In this document: positions 23,640 through 34,322 of the stretch, piece after piece
Layout of the letters: each line of letters starts with the position of its first letter
Numbering within the stretch: the stretch's first letter is position 1
From: Ilyonectria destructans
Taxonomy: Eukaryota > Ascomycota > Sordariomycetes > Hypocreales > Nectriaceae
Length of the DNA stretch: 64,000 nucleotides
Reading direction: 5' to 3'
Assembly: GCA_020740775.1 (NCBI GenBank)
Contig: JAHEWK010000001.1
Location: forward strand, 5,456,001-5,520,000
Notes under the pieces: model-generated
Databases searched by the model: none
The model's input: only the letters and a program-made list of their open reading frames with translations
Told to the model about the DNA's origin: nothing
Position numbers and translations under genes: made by a program

Positions 23640-25554
23640 ATGTCTGGCCCTCCGTCGCGCATCCGCTCCATCCTCAATCACCTGCGCCCCCATCCGCAGG
23701 CTCCTCCAAACTTCCACACCCTCTCGCCGACTCTCTTCCTTGAGCGCGCCGCCTCCATCGAGCCCAATGCCGAAGCCATCTTCCACATCACCGTCAACGG
23801 CGCCATCCTGCGTCGCTCCTACGCCGAGTTTGCCGATCGCGCCCGCGGCCTCGCCTACTACCTCCTCAAGCATGGCTACCGCCGCATAGGCATCCTCGCT
23901 CCCAACACTCCCGCCTTCCTCGAGTCCATCTACGGCATTGTCGCTGCCGGCGGAGTCGTCGTTCCAGTCAACTACCGCCTCAAGCAGGATGACATCGACT
24001 ACATCTTGGACTATGCTGAGGTGGACTGCATCATTGTTGATAACGAGTTTGTCGGCTTGCTCGATCAGTACCGAGAGAAGCACGCCAATGTGCCATTTAT
24101 TGTCGATCTTGTGAGTATTTGTTCTCAAGGTTGCGCGCGCTCATGTATCTAATCGGCATATCTCAGGACACGGATGCTACTGAAGGACAACTCTGTGGTC
24201 CCTTTGACGAGGCCGTCTTGGAAGGCTTGAACCATGATCACGACCAGGGTAGTCAAGGCTGGGCTGGTCTCCATTCCCAAGCCAGAAGCGAGGACGACAT
24301 GCTCGCCATCCCATTCACCTCTGGCACCACGTCGCGGCCCAAGGGTTGCGTCTACACCCACAGAGGTGCTTATCTGGCTGCCATGGCCAACATCATCGAG
24401 TCAGGGCTAAACACTGGCCACTGCAAATACCTGTGGACTCTTCCCATGTCAGTTTTCTTGGTTGTCGCGAAGCTTGACCACTCTCTAACGGTTACAGGTT
24501 CCATGCCATGGGGTGGACATTCCCCTGGTCCATTGTGGCTGTGCGCGGCGTCAACGTCTGTCTAAGAAAGATCGAGTACCCCCTCATCTGGAAGCTCCTC
24601 AAGGAGGAGGGAATCACTCACTTCAACGCCGCTCCCACAGTTAACACCTTGCTGGTTGCTGCCAAGGAGGCTGAGCGACTCCCCCAGAAAGTAATGGTGA
24701 CTGTTGCCGCAAGCCCTCCAAGCGGCCATCTCTTTGAGCAAATGGTAAGTTCTCACATTGCGACGAGTTGAAACAGCACACTGACTCCTTGACAGACAAA
24801 ACTCAACCTCATCCCCGTCCATGTATATGGAATGACAGGTACGCTCCTCTCAGACCCCCTTGCTTAATCATGTCGTACTCACCAATCCCTCCAGAAAACC
24901 TACGGCCCCATCACCAAGTGCTATACTCTACCCGAGTGGGATAACCTCCCCCCGCAGGAAAAGTACGCCAAGATGGCCCGTCAAGGTCACGGCTTCATCA
25001 CCAGCCTCCCCATCCGCATCATCAAGCCCGATCAGCCCCAGGGTGTCCTCATCGATGTCGCCAAAGATGGCAAGGAGATTGGTGAGATCGTCTTCCTCGG
25101 CAACATCTGCGCCAAGGAGTATTACAAGGACCCCGCCGCCACAAGCCAGCTCTTCGCCGGCGGCGTCCTCCACTCGGGCGATCTCGCCGTCTGGCATCCT
25201 GACGGCAGCGCCCAGATCCTCGACCGCGCAAAGGACATCATCATCTCGGGCGGTGAAAATATCTCGTCCGTCGCCCTCGAGAGCATGCTCGTGAAGCACC
25301 CCGACATTCTCGAGGCCGGTGTTGTCGCAGTGCCAGACTCGCACTGGGGCGAGCGGCCCAAGGCATATGTCACCATCAAGGAGGGCAAGACGGTTGCCGG
25401 CGACGACGTGATAACCTGGGCCAAACACCAAAGCGACATCAGCAGGTTCATGGTTCCCCGAGAGGTCGAGGTGGTGGACGATCTGCCCAAGACCAGCACA
25501 GGCAAGATTCGGAAGAATGTGCTGCGGGAGTGGGCCAAGCACGGCAGGAAATAG
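23640..25554 (+). pseudogene. AMP-dependent acyl-CoA synthetase, apparent +1 frameshift
   Basis: Exons 23640..24110, 24167..24447, 24498..24744, 24796..24838 and 24895..25554, together 1702 nt, one base more than a multiple of three. The protein is an ANL-superfamily adenylating enzyme: AMP-binding P-loop FTSGTTSRPKG, VYGMT joining (T)YGPITK, LHSGDLAVWHPDGSAQILDR and the catalytic-lysine region KTSTGKIRK. It would make acyl-CoA from a carboxylic acid; chain length is unknown. At the last intron, exon 4 ends in phase 1 (ATGACAG) but the next exon begins AAAACC, whereas AAACC would restore the conserved TETYGP reading. All other joins are in phase and no stop disrupts the rest. A sequencing or assembly error in the A4 run is as likely as true inactivation. 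No C-terminal peroxisomal SKL is present. Confidence 0.8.
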
Positions 25555-25731
25555 GAGGCCCAAGACAGAGAGTGTCTAGTAACGTGTAGTAGTCCGGGGG
25601 AATCTTGGTCTATATTGCAAAAGTGTATATAACTAGAATGACTTAGAGCGGCACGATGAAGACGAAGCGCTTGGATGTCAGAAGCGAACTCGCCCCAGGG
25701 CATCATTTTCTATCGCCTGTTTCCCCTTTGA

Positions 25732-26699
25732 TCAAGTCGCATTCGCTGGGAACCTCGCACCCTTCGCACCCTCATCCAACGCATCCAGCGCCATCATATC
25801 CACTTCTTCGAGTACAAACTCGTACACATCGGCGTTCTCACGGATTCGGTCCGCTTGTGCACTTTTGGGCAGCGGCACCCAGTTCTTTTGCAGCGCATAG
25901 CGCACGAGCACTTGCGCAGGTGTCTTCTCATGCTTGCTTGCGATGGCTCCCAGTGTTGCGTCGTCGAGACGGGCACCGGTTGCGAGGGGGCTGTACGCCT
26001 GAACAACTATGCCATTGGTGTTGCAGTACGAAACGAGGTCGCGCTGCTGGCACCATGGGTGAAGCTGGAAAAGCACATTGTTAGACCCTCACATGCGTAA
26101 GGGGCTGTGAAACTCACTTCGATCTGGTTTACGCTTGGAGGCCAGACAGTTGCGTACTCGCGCATTTCCTCTAGATGATGCACGCGGAAGTTACTCACGC
26201 CGATGCTTCTCGCCTTCCCCTCGGCGCGGAGCCGTTCAAGTGCAGCCCAGAGCTTCCAGCGGTGCTCACGGGACGGACCGGGAACATGGATGAGGAGGAG
26301 GTCGACATAGCTGTCTTCGCCGTCGCCCGCAATATGAGCTATGCCGTCTTTAGCATTTCGGTAGACTGTGTCCTCCCCATCGCCAACCGCACTCACGGTG
26401 TTCCCGTTTACAGAAGCTTTGCCGCGCCGGGCCTTGAGACTCCCGACCTTGGTAGTCAGGAAGATATCCTCACGCCTCAGGTTCGAGCGGACCACCGCGT
26501 CACGCACCAAGTGACTGTTGCGGTACAGCTCCGCCGAGTCAATGTGACGGTAGCCGGCGGCGAGAGCCTCGAGGCAAGCATTTATGCAGGAATCGCCACG
26601 GAGCTTGTAGACACCGAAGCCAAGTTGGGGAATGAAGGAGTTTGAATTCGGAAGCCGAATGCGTGTGTCCAATGTAACGGTTTGCGAAGACGAGGACAT
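25732..26699 (-). CDS. Aldo-keto reductase
   Basis: Two exons on the minus strand, 26699..26118 and 26064..25732; 304 aa. The 53-nt intron is removed to give VNQIELHPWCQQRDL; without it the frame reads into a short unrelated tail. Catalytic tetrad: Asp and Tyr in YRHIDSAELYRN, Lys in FLTTKVG and His in DLLLIHVPG. NADPH-binding features include GVSNF and the late LPKSAQADRIREN segment, where the second Lys/Arg group contacts the 2'-phosphate. It reduces carbonyl compounds in the cytosol; the physiological substrate cannot be predicted. It converges on the acyl-CoA synthetase, with 177 bp between. The ATG at 26699 is the first in frame; upstream codons include only a GTG. Confidence 0.92.
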
Positions 26700-27383
26700 T
26701 CCGGTAACATAAAGTCGGGCCGGCACTTGTTTCTAACGACCTACAAACCCACATACGTACTCCAGATTTCAACAATACTTGTATATATCACAGATATCCA
26801 TCAAAGACCGTGTGATAAGACAAGGGAGTTCGGCCGTGTGAGTCAAGGCGAAACTCGGTGCAATGTTGACGTTGTCTAGGGTAGTGGGCATTCCGGTGGA
26901 GCTCGCAGCTGGTGCCTAAGCATGCAGCAGAGGACACTAAGCGGGCCTTTGGATGCCACTAGAAGCTGCGCTGTAAGTGCCACAGAGAGCGTCACTAGGC
27001 CATCCATCGCAGACATTTGCTTTCCACGCCGGCTTGGATGGAGGTGTTTGTTGCAGGTGTTGGTGTTCTAGAAGGCCCCACTGCCTACTGGATATCTGTG
27101 GAAATGCACTGTCGTCACCTCACCAAGGTACCTAACTTGACGCTGGCAGATTGCCCACAAGCCACCCGGCCCACCGCCCACTCGCTGCAACCGGCGAAGC
27201 GTCATGCTACTTCGGTCAGGTGTAAATTCACCCTCCCTCGATCTCACTTCTCGGTCCATTCGCTCCCCGAAATTTAAACTTCTTCTTCTTCGTTGCCTCC
27301 TCAGACTGCACTCACCAGACAAAACCACCGCCGACCCGATTTAGTGAGCCATTGAGCCAAGTCCAGAGAGACGAGATACAACA
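26700..27383. other. Divergent promoter region
   Basis: Between the start codons of the aldo-keto reductase (-) and the GFA-fold gene (+). Nothing gene-like seen. Confidence 0.5.
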
Positions 27384-28208
27384 ATGACGTCGCTGCGGCC
27401 TCTGCGGGGCGGTTGCCAGTGCGGCCGCAATCGTTACATCATCGCCATCCCCCAGGATAGCCGCAGTCAAGTCCAGGTCCTCTTCAATACCGAGCCTGTC
27501 CACCGTGAGTCCTCCTGCATCGCCCGGCACAGGCAGCGCAAAAGCGGCCCGTCAATTGTCCCTTCAGAAACCCAGTAGCTGACGGAGGAGCTTGCCTGTC
27601 GATCAGAGATCCCCCTTGCGACCCCACTAGCTGCCTACATTCGCGTGCCGCTCTTGTGGTATCATAGCACTACATACGCCTTCTTCCCCGACGAAACGCA
27701 CACCCTCATCCGTCGTGCATATACACATCCCAGCCAGCAGTATTCAAAGAGGCACTTTTGTGGTTACTGTGGGACTCCGCTGTCCTACTGGTCCGAAGAT
27801 CCGCCCAGCGAGGCCGAATACATCAACCTCACCCTGGGCAGCCTACTCCGAGAGGACTTACGGGACCTTGAGGACATGGGACTGATTCCCGAAGACGCAA
27901 ACGACAATGGAACGGCGGAACACGGCTCCTCAACAAGCGGAGATGCAGCTGATAAAAGCACACCCCTACGACCGTCATATGGAGTTCCTTGGTTTGATGG
28001 TATGGTTGAGGGATCGAAGCTCGGACGCTTGCGGCGCAGCCAGGGCGTTCAGCAGTCAGAGGATGGGCGGGTAAAGGTCGAGTGGGAGGTTGTCGAGTAC
28101 TCCGGAGACGGAGACCACAGCGCCGACGACGAAAATACGAACATGGAGCAAATGCTGCACGCAAAGCGGAAGCTGCAGGATAGAGACGATGCAGATGCCG
28201 GAATTTGA
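27384..28208 (+). CDS. GFA/CENP-V-fold protein lacking the catalytic Cys trio
   Basis: Two exons, 27384..27504 and 27607..28208; 240 aa. Splicing joins EPVH to QIPLATPLAAYIRVPL. The N-terminus GGCQCGRNRY and FCGYCGTPLSYW are the first and last motifs of the glutathione-dependent formaldehyde-activating (GFA) family. The protein has just four cysteines, C11, C13, C92 and C95, which correspond to the structural zinc site. The CxCxxC motif that holds the second, catalytic zinc in true Gfa is absent, replaced by the LFNTEPVHQIPL region. A formaldehyde-glutathione role is therefore doubtful. The acidic C-terminal 100 residues (TPLRPSYGVPWFDGMVEG, then Glu/Asp/Ser-rich) are an extension typical of fungal homologues, of unknown role. 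Confidence 0.85.
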
Positions 28209-29912
28209 TAAGGCGGCAAAGTGCCAGTCAGGGTTTCTGCGTAGTGATCCCAGATAACAGCCTGGTGTAATTTTACACACGGGTCGCTCTGATGCTGAGA
28301 CAAGTCCCTACTGTAAGAGTTCAACAATAGTGTGGATATTCTGGAAGATAAGGAAATGGGTGCCATGTTTGTGTTTATGGGAAGGCTCGGGTTTGAAACG
28401 CAGGTCTTGACTTGTGTAATTTTGGAGCGAAGGAGGTGCTGTTTTCTCGCTGCTCTGTCTCCCTCTCTCGATGACGAGCCTGGGATGACGAGATGTGTTG
28501 GGATAAACAGCTGGCTTGTGAAAGGGGCAAACAATGATCGGAATGACGGAAACGAAGAGATAGAAGCAGGCAAAAAAAGACACATGTAATGAACGAAAGA
28601 AGAAGACTGAAACACGATATGATATCAGATCGCATGGTTTGGGACTTTGTGATGGCGATTTGGGCCCGTAACTAGCTCAAATATTGCTCGGTAGCGCCGG
28701 GGCATCGCAAGCCGGGCCGCCTGCCATGGGAGGTGTTATTCATCCAAGTGGAGCCAGATAGACGAGTGCATGTTGGAAGGATGATGGATTTCAAGTTCAA
28801 GGTGGGGGACAAGACCAACAGACTGCCTACCTAAGAACATTCCGGTGAGGAAAAGCGGAAGTACTCACCATGCGCCAGGAAGGGTTCCCGCAAGCCTTGC
28901 CTCATCTGCCGACGGATCGCACATCCTCTGCCAAGTTCGCTCGCCATATGCTTGGCCGACTGTCAACCAGGCGCATACGACAATGACCCGAAGATTTGGC
29001 GAGGTCGGGTGCCGTGGCGTCGGAGAGGCGGGCCGAAGGTTCGTGGTCTCCTTTCCTTGTGGGAATCAATCGGCTGACAGAGTGTCATGTACTCCTTGGG
29101 TTGGCTTGAAAGAGTAAGACGGGGGAGCGAGGGTGCCGAGGCTAAGCCGGGGCTAAGATTGACTGTCGATATCCCCTCTCTGTTTTTGACAGCGCCTGGA
29201 ATGATTGAAGAAAACATGGCTGAAGAGAAAAAAGCAGAGGAAGAACTGGAGGTTCCTTCCCGCTGCGCAAGGTAAGTAAGTACACATGTCATACATGTCA
29301 GGGCGGGTAATTGGGGATGGGTGGAGCTGCCGCTGTTAAAAGGCAAACTGGGGAGGAAGGTACGGGGCGGGGAAGGGACCCTCTCCACTTAATCTCCGCC
29401 TCCACCTCTCCCACTAACACAGGGCAACACAACACCACTATTTCCCCGTCCCGCATCCTCGCGTCCCGCATCCCGCATGCCTGGTCCCTCGCTCCCGGCG
29501 TCTCTGGGCAGATGATCCGGCCTCGGTCATGACGGACCGATCCAGAAAACCACTCGCTCTCGACACCAACCAACGGAGATGGTGGATGGTCGCATGAGGG
29601 AGCTGCAAGGGCTTGCAGCTAAGCCCCCGGAATCTCGAGCTATATAAGATGGCCTTCAGGCCCGCGTCTCCGGACATTGGGCCTCGTCTCTTGCTCCTGC
29701 ACCCATCTCTACCCGCTCATTTCCAAGCCTCGCTCCCGTGTCTCCAATTGCTTATATACCGGTTCCCCCGTTGCCCAATTGTTCGTGTTGTGCAATACCA
29801 ACAAATCGGCTCCTCCTGACCTCCACACTAACTCTGTCGATAAAGAGTGCGTGAAGCAAACTCTCACGAACCCCACTACCTTCAACTCATCACCACCTCC
29901 CACGCTGCAGCC
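28209..29912. other. Intergenic
   Basis: About 1.7 kb holding the GFA-gene 3' UTR and the beta-glucosidase promoter. Minus-strand ORFs at 28049-28615 and 28963-29388 are not supported: composition is skewed and no motif is recognisable. The last 250 bp before the beta-glucosidase ATG are C/T-rich on the plus strand and contain a TATATAAG box at 29641-29648. Confidence 0.5.
29641..29648 (+). promoter_or_regulatory. TATA box of the beta-glucosidase gene
   Basis: TATATAAG, about 265 bp before the ATG at 29913. The C/T-rich leader begins 40-60 bp downstream, which is a normal spacing for transcription start. Confidence 0.5.
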
Positions 29913-31399
29913 ATGGTCACTCTGCCAAGTGACTTCAAGTGGGGCTTTGCCACTGCCTCGTGAGTTCCTTCATCTCCAAATCAACCCAATCTCAATTGAC
30001 CCATCCCCATAGCTACCAGGTTGAGGGCGCCATTGACAAGGACGGACGCGGCCCTTCCATTTGGGACACATTCTGCGCCCGTCCCGGCAAGATTGCTGAT
30101 GGGAGCTCCGGAGTCACTGCTTGCGACTCATACAACCGCACTGATGAAGACATTGCCCTGCTCAAGTCCCTCGGCTCCCAGGCTTACCGCTTTTCTCTCT
30201 CCTGGTCTCGCATCATCCCCAAGGGCGGCCGTAATGACCCCATCAACCAGGCCGGCATTGATCACTACCGCAAGTTTGTCGATGACCTCCTCGAAGCTGG
30301 CATCACTCCCTTCATTACCCTTCTCCACTGGGATGTTCCCGATGAGCTTGATACCCGCTATGGCGGCCTTCTCAACCGTACCGAGTTCCCCCTCGACTTT
30401 GAGAACTATGCTCGAGTAGTGTTTAAGGGTATTCCCCGCTGCAAGAACTGGATCACTTTCAACGAGCCGTGGTGCTCCTCCATTCTGGGCTACAACACCG
30501 GTTCCTTCGCTCCCGGTCACACTTCAGACAGGTCCAAGTCCGCGGTCGGCGACTCGGCCCGCGAACCCTGGACCGTTGGACACAACCTCCTTGTCGCTCA
30601 TGGCCGTGCCGTGAAAGCCTACCGGGATGACTTTAAGGCTGAGAACGGCGGCGAAATTGGTATTGTCCTCAACGGCGACGCCACATTCCCATGGGATCCC
30701 AAGGACCCCAAGGATGTTGAGGCAGCTAACCGCAAGATCGAGTTCGCAATCTCTTGGTTCGCTGACCCCATCTACTTTGGCGAATACCCTGCCTCGATGC
30801 GGGCCCAGCTCGGAGACCGCCTGCCAACCTTCACTCCAGAGGAGAAGGCATTTGTTGAGGGCTCAAACGACTTTTACGGCATGAACCACTACACCGCCAA
30901 CTACGTCCGCCACATCGATGGGGAGGCTCCGGAGGATGACTTCCTCGGAAACTTGGAGATTCTCTTCCACAACAAACGTGGCGACTGCATCGGTCCCGAA
31001 ACCCAGTCGACGTGGCTGCGGCCCTGCCCAGTGGGATTCCGCGACCTTCTTGTCTGGCTGTCTCGCCGCTACGGCTTCCCCAAGATGTACGTCACCGAGA
31101 ACGGCACTAGCATCTTGGGTGAGAACGACATGCCCAAGGAGGAGATCCTGAAGGACGATTTCCGCCTTCAGTATTATGACGATTACGTCAAGGCAATGGC
31201 CCAGGCTTCTACCTTCGACGGCGTTGACGTCCATGGATACTTCGCCTGGTCCCTTCTCGACAACTTCGAGTGGGCTGAGGGTTATGAAACCCGCTTCGGT
31301 GTTACATTTGTCGATTATGAGAACGGCCAGAAGCGATATCCCAAGAAGAGCGCTCAGCACCTCGCACCTCTGTTTAAGAGCTTGGTAAAGAAGGATTAA
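29913..31399 (+). CDS. GH1 beta-glucosidase, intracellular type
   Basis: Two exons, 29913..29959 and 30013..31399; 477 aa, the usual GH1 length. The short first exon encodes MVTLPSDFKWGFATA and splices to SYQVEGA, a conserved GH1 start. Catalytic acid/base is Glu167 in ITFNEPW and the nucleophile is Glu378 in VTENGTS. QVEGAIDKDGRGPSIWD and NFEWAEGYETRFG supply the glucose-binding residues. It hydrolyses cellobiose and other beta-glucosides and, in this family, can transglycosylate. No signal peptide is present, so it should be cytosolic like Trichoderma BGL2/Cel1A, which it resembles closely. Codons are strongly C-ending, suggesting high expression. Confidence 0.96.
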
Positions 31400-31847
31400 A
31401 TCTTTCTTGTGGTCAAGGAGGGATCAGACACAAACGTGAATAAGATCGTTTCTAGAGGAACAAGAGTTCAAGGTGAACGAAGGAGATGAAGAGCAGGGGT
31501 TATCGCAACGGATCGTCAATGTTGAATTTTTTTCACAAGCTACGCGGGACATGGGACTGACATTTTTATTGCAATATATTTCAGTGTAGATGATGTTGAC
31601 TGAATATGACACCATTTTGTTAAGATTGAGCTATTCCACAACTAGGATGTTCCATCCAACCTTTTTATCTCCTTTCTTTTGTGTATGAGGACAACACGGA
31701 GTAACAAATCGACTGATTAACATCGTGGAGTCGGTTGTTAGGACTGGCTAACAATCTCCGCTACAGCAATAGTCCGGCGCCATAGCACCTATAGACGTTA
31801 AACAGCGCTACCCTTAGAAGCAATACCCTTGATAAATATTCTACGAA
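31400..31847. other. Intergenic, tail-to-tail
   Basis: AT-rich segment between two convergent stops, holding both 3' UTRs. Nothing else seen. Confidence 0.55.
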
Positions 31848-33399
31848 TCATCTCACATTGCCCTCCACCTTTTCTCGTTCAGATTGAATGGCTTCTTCGT
31901 TTCGCTGAGTGGCCACTTCCCTATCTCCCTCCACCACCTCAGTTCGGCCAGACTCCTCCTCGGTATCATCCCCCTGTTTCTTCTCCCCTCGCCGCAGATA
32001 CCACCGGAAGACATATACTAGCATCTGCGCCAGAAATACCTGCTCAATCGTGTACAGAAGCACGGGGATCTGAATGTACGCGCGTGTCAGATCGTCGGCC
32101 CGCGCCCACATCGCACTCACTAGTGGGATACCAAGGCTGGTGGTCTTGGCGGCGCCGCAGAAGCACACGGCGATGGTCTGCTCCTTGGACATGCGGCGCG
32201 GGATGAGGGCACGGGGGTGTGTCTGTCCTAGGCGCGATGCAGCCACCCAGTCAGTGAGGCGCTGTGGGGGCCGAGCCGTGTAGAAGCAGATGAGGGTGAA
32301 GAGGATGTAAAGCGCCACATTCATAAAGACGTTAAAGATGACGTTACTCGTCGATAACTGGAACAAGGCTCCGGTGCCAAAAGCCCCCGAGAAGGTCGTC
32401 CACACTAGCAGCACGAGGCACAGCGTCGACACCTTGGCGAGCTTCACCTTGTCCAAGACTTTAACCGTCTTCTCCTCCCAGCGCCACCGCACAGTCTGTC
32501 CGATCACGAGCGGCAGCACAACGCTGAGGCTGAGCTGCTTAGCGACGTCGGCATACATGTTGCCGAGGGTGCTGGGGCTAGCAGGCCGCCAGTTCTCGAA
32601 GGCGTCACCGGTGGGGAAGAAGCCGTAGATGAGCAGTGGTGAGAGGAAAGCGCCCGCGACATTTCCGATGACGACGGAGATGATGGCCGCGGCGTCATCG
32701 CCGCCTGAGGCGCGCGTCATAACAACATTGGAGGCGATTGTCGTAGGGAGACAGGCGGTGGTGAGTAGACCGATGAGAATAGGGGGTGAGGGCGTTTGGG
32801 ACTTGAGGCAATCTGCTGCGAGGCATATGTGGATAATTGCTAGAGATGTTGTTAGTATTTGTGTACTAGTCCCTAGTCTATCCAGTCTCCATTCTCAAGG
32901 AGTTCTCAGGAGCGTTCAAGGATACCACAGGGACAGCCTACCAAGGATGATGGCCGGGATGATGGCAAAACTGATTCCCTGCACAATAATGTGCAGCCGC
33001 CAATTCGTCACATTCTTCTTTAGTTTCTCGGGCGATAGCTGCAGACCACTAACGAAGAAGATGAAGGCCACTGCGCCGTACAGGATACTATACTCGGAGC
33101 GAATCGTCCCGCCGTGTCGCGCAACGGCTACAATTGTCGCAAAGACCTGTCAGCACTTGTATACTCACATTATAAACAGCGTCGGCTTTGTCCTCTGGTA
33201 AAGTAAGGCATTGTGCCAGGATCATGGGAGAAGACATACATGGAAAGAAGTATCCCAGTACGCACGCAACGGCGAAGCCAATGATGAGATATTGAGCGAG
33301 GATCAAATTAGCCGCTTTCTTAGCCCATGCCACTGCCCGGTTTGGCGAGGCCTCCTCGCGGTCAGGACTCTCAGAGGTTGACATGTTTGCAACAGCCAT
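31848..33399 (-). CDS. SBF-like (RCH1-type) membrane transporter
   Basis: Three exons on the minus strand: 33399..33240, 33127..32942 and 32839..31848; 445 aa. Intron 1 (112 nt) ends at TTGTAG so that GYFFP joins [15 protein letters not shown]; intron 2 (102 nt) joins PAIIL to AIIHICL. About ten hydrophobic segments follow the bile-acid/sodium symporter fold (SBF-like CPA family). [37 protein letters not shown] and [13 protein letters not shown] are the conserved discontinuous-helix blocks. Yeast Rch1 of this family limits Ca2+ uptake at the plasma membrane; the transported ion or organic anion here is unknown. The tail is highly charged. The start may instead be the ATG at 33384 (MSTSESP). 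Confidence 0.88.
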
Positions 33400-34105
33400 G
33401 AGGGCATCATTGTCAGCCTGCGGATAATTAAGAAGAGGCAAGATCAAAAGGCGAGAGCCGAGAGACGAGAGGAGATTATTGTTGCCAGGGCCGATCGGAG
33501 TCTAACTTAACCGATGCCAGACCGGGTGTGGGTGTGTCATTCGCCTGTCGGGGGTTTAAATGGCCGACGCATCGTGGGCCGTGCTATTACCGTTAGCACG
33601 ACATACTGGAGATATGTCATATCAGCCAGATTGTGTTGTACTTTTCTGTCGGTGGACGGTCGTTGGTATTAACCAACCTGGCGATTTAGGGGAGTAATCG
33701 AGGAGCTCAAATTTGAGAAGCTCATAGTGGCGCTTTTGCGGCCCTAAGTCTAACTTAACTTACTACGTAGAATCTGACGCCCGATTTGGTGATGTGCGCT
33801 CTGAGGACCCTTGCCTCGACGTGTTAGCGAGCCAAGACTTGCGGTGAAACCACATGCTTTGCATTAACTAGGTTGCATAATTTATGCCAGGACCAGCCGC
33901 TCAACAGAGATGATTCCTTCCAGACATGATGAGCGATGCTATTTCGCAATAGCTTCCTTTGCTTCCTCTTCAACAGCTCTCGGGACGGAGACAACGACGT
34001 CACAGTTGTGCCCCGCGACCTAGTGGGGCAACCACCAATGGTATCATCACATGACACCCCGCGGCTCGAGGTCGACAGCTTTTATTTTTTTCGCTCTTGG
34101 AATTC

Positions 34106-34128
34106 GAGTCACGATTTGAGTCGAGTCA
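34106..34128 (-). promoter_or_regulatory. Two GAGTCA (TGACTC) sites
   Basis: GAGTCA occurs at 34106-34111 and 34123-34128, i.e. TGACTC on the minus strand, about 200 bp before the SAICAR synthetase start. TGACTC is the yeast Bas1/Gcn4 core found before ADE genes. Confidence 0.5.
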
Positions 34129-34271
34129 CATCGCATCGCATTCACGTAGGCACACGCAGTGACAACAATTGAGCAATTGGAGACTCCAGCCCAGTTCAAC
34201 CGCTCTAAGCACAGTTGTAAGCTTTCCCTCGCAGCAGCTCGCAGCGCCTCCGTTTGGTAGAACTTCAGTAG

Positions 34272-34278
34272 TGACTCA
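34272..34278 (+). promoter_or_regulatory. Gcn4/CPC1-type site TGACTCA
   Basis: A full bZIP palindromic consensus 45 bp before the ATG. It could sit in the proximal promoter or the leader. With the two upstream hexamers it suggests amino-acid/purine control of this gene. Confidence 0.5.
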
Positions 34279-34322
34279 GTCAAGGCCTCAACATTCAGAA
34301 GAACATTCAAATCACGGCTACG

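Larger units (their letters stand above)
33400..34322. promoter_or_regulatory. Divergent promoter, SBF transporter / SAICAR synthetase
   Basis: 923 bp between the two start codons. It carries three TGACTC hexamers near the SAICAR synthetase gene, listed separately. No ORF here is gene-like. Confidence 0.55.
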
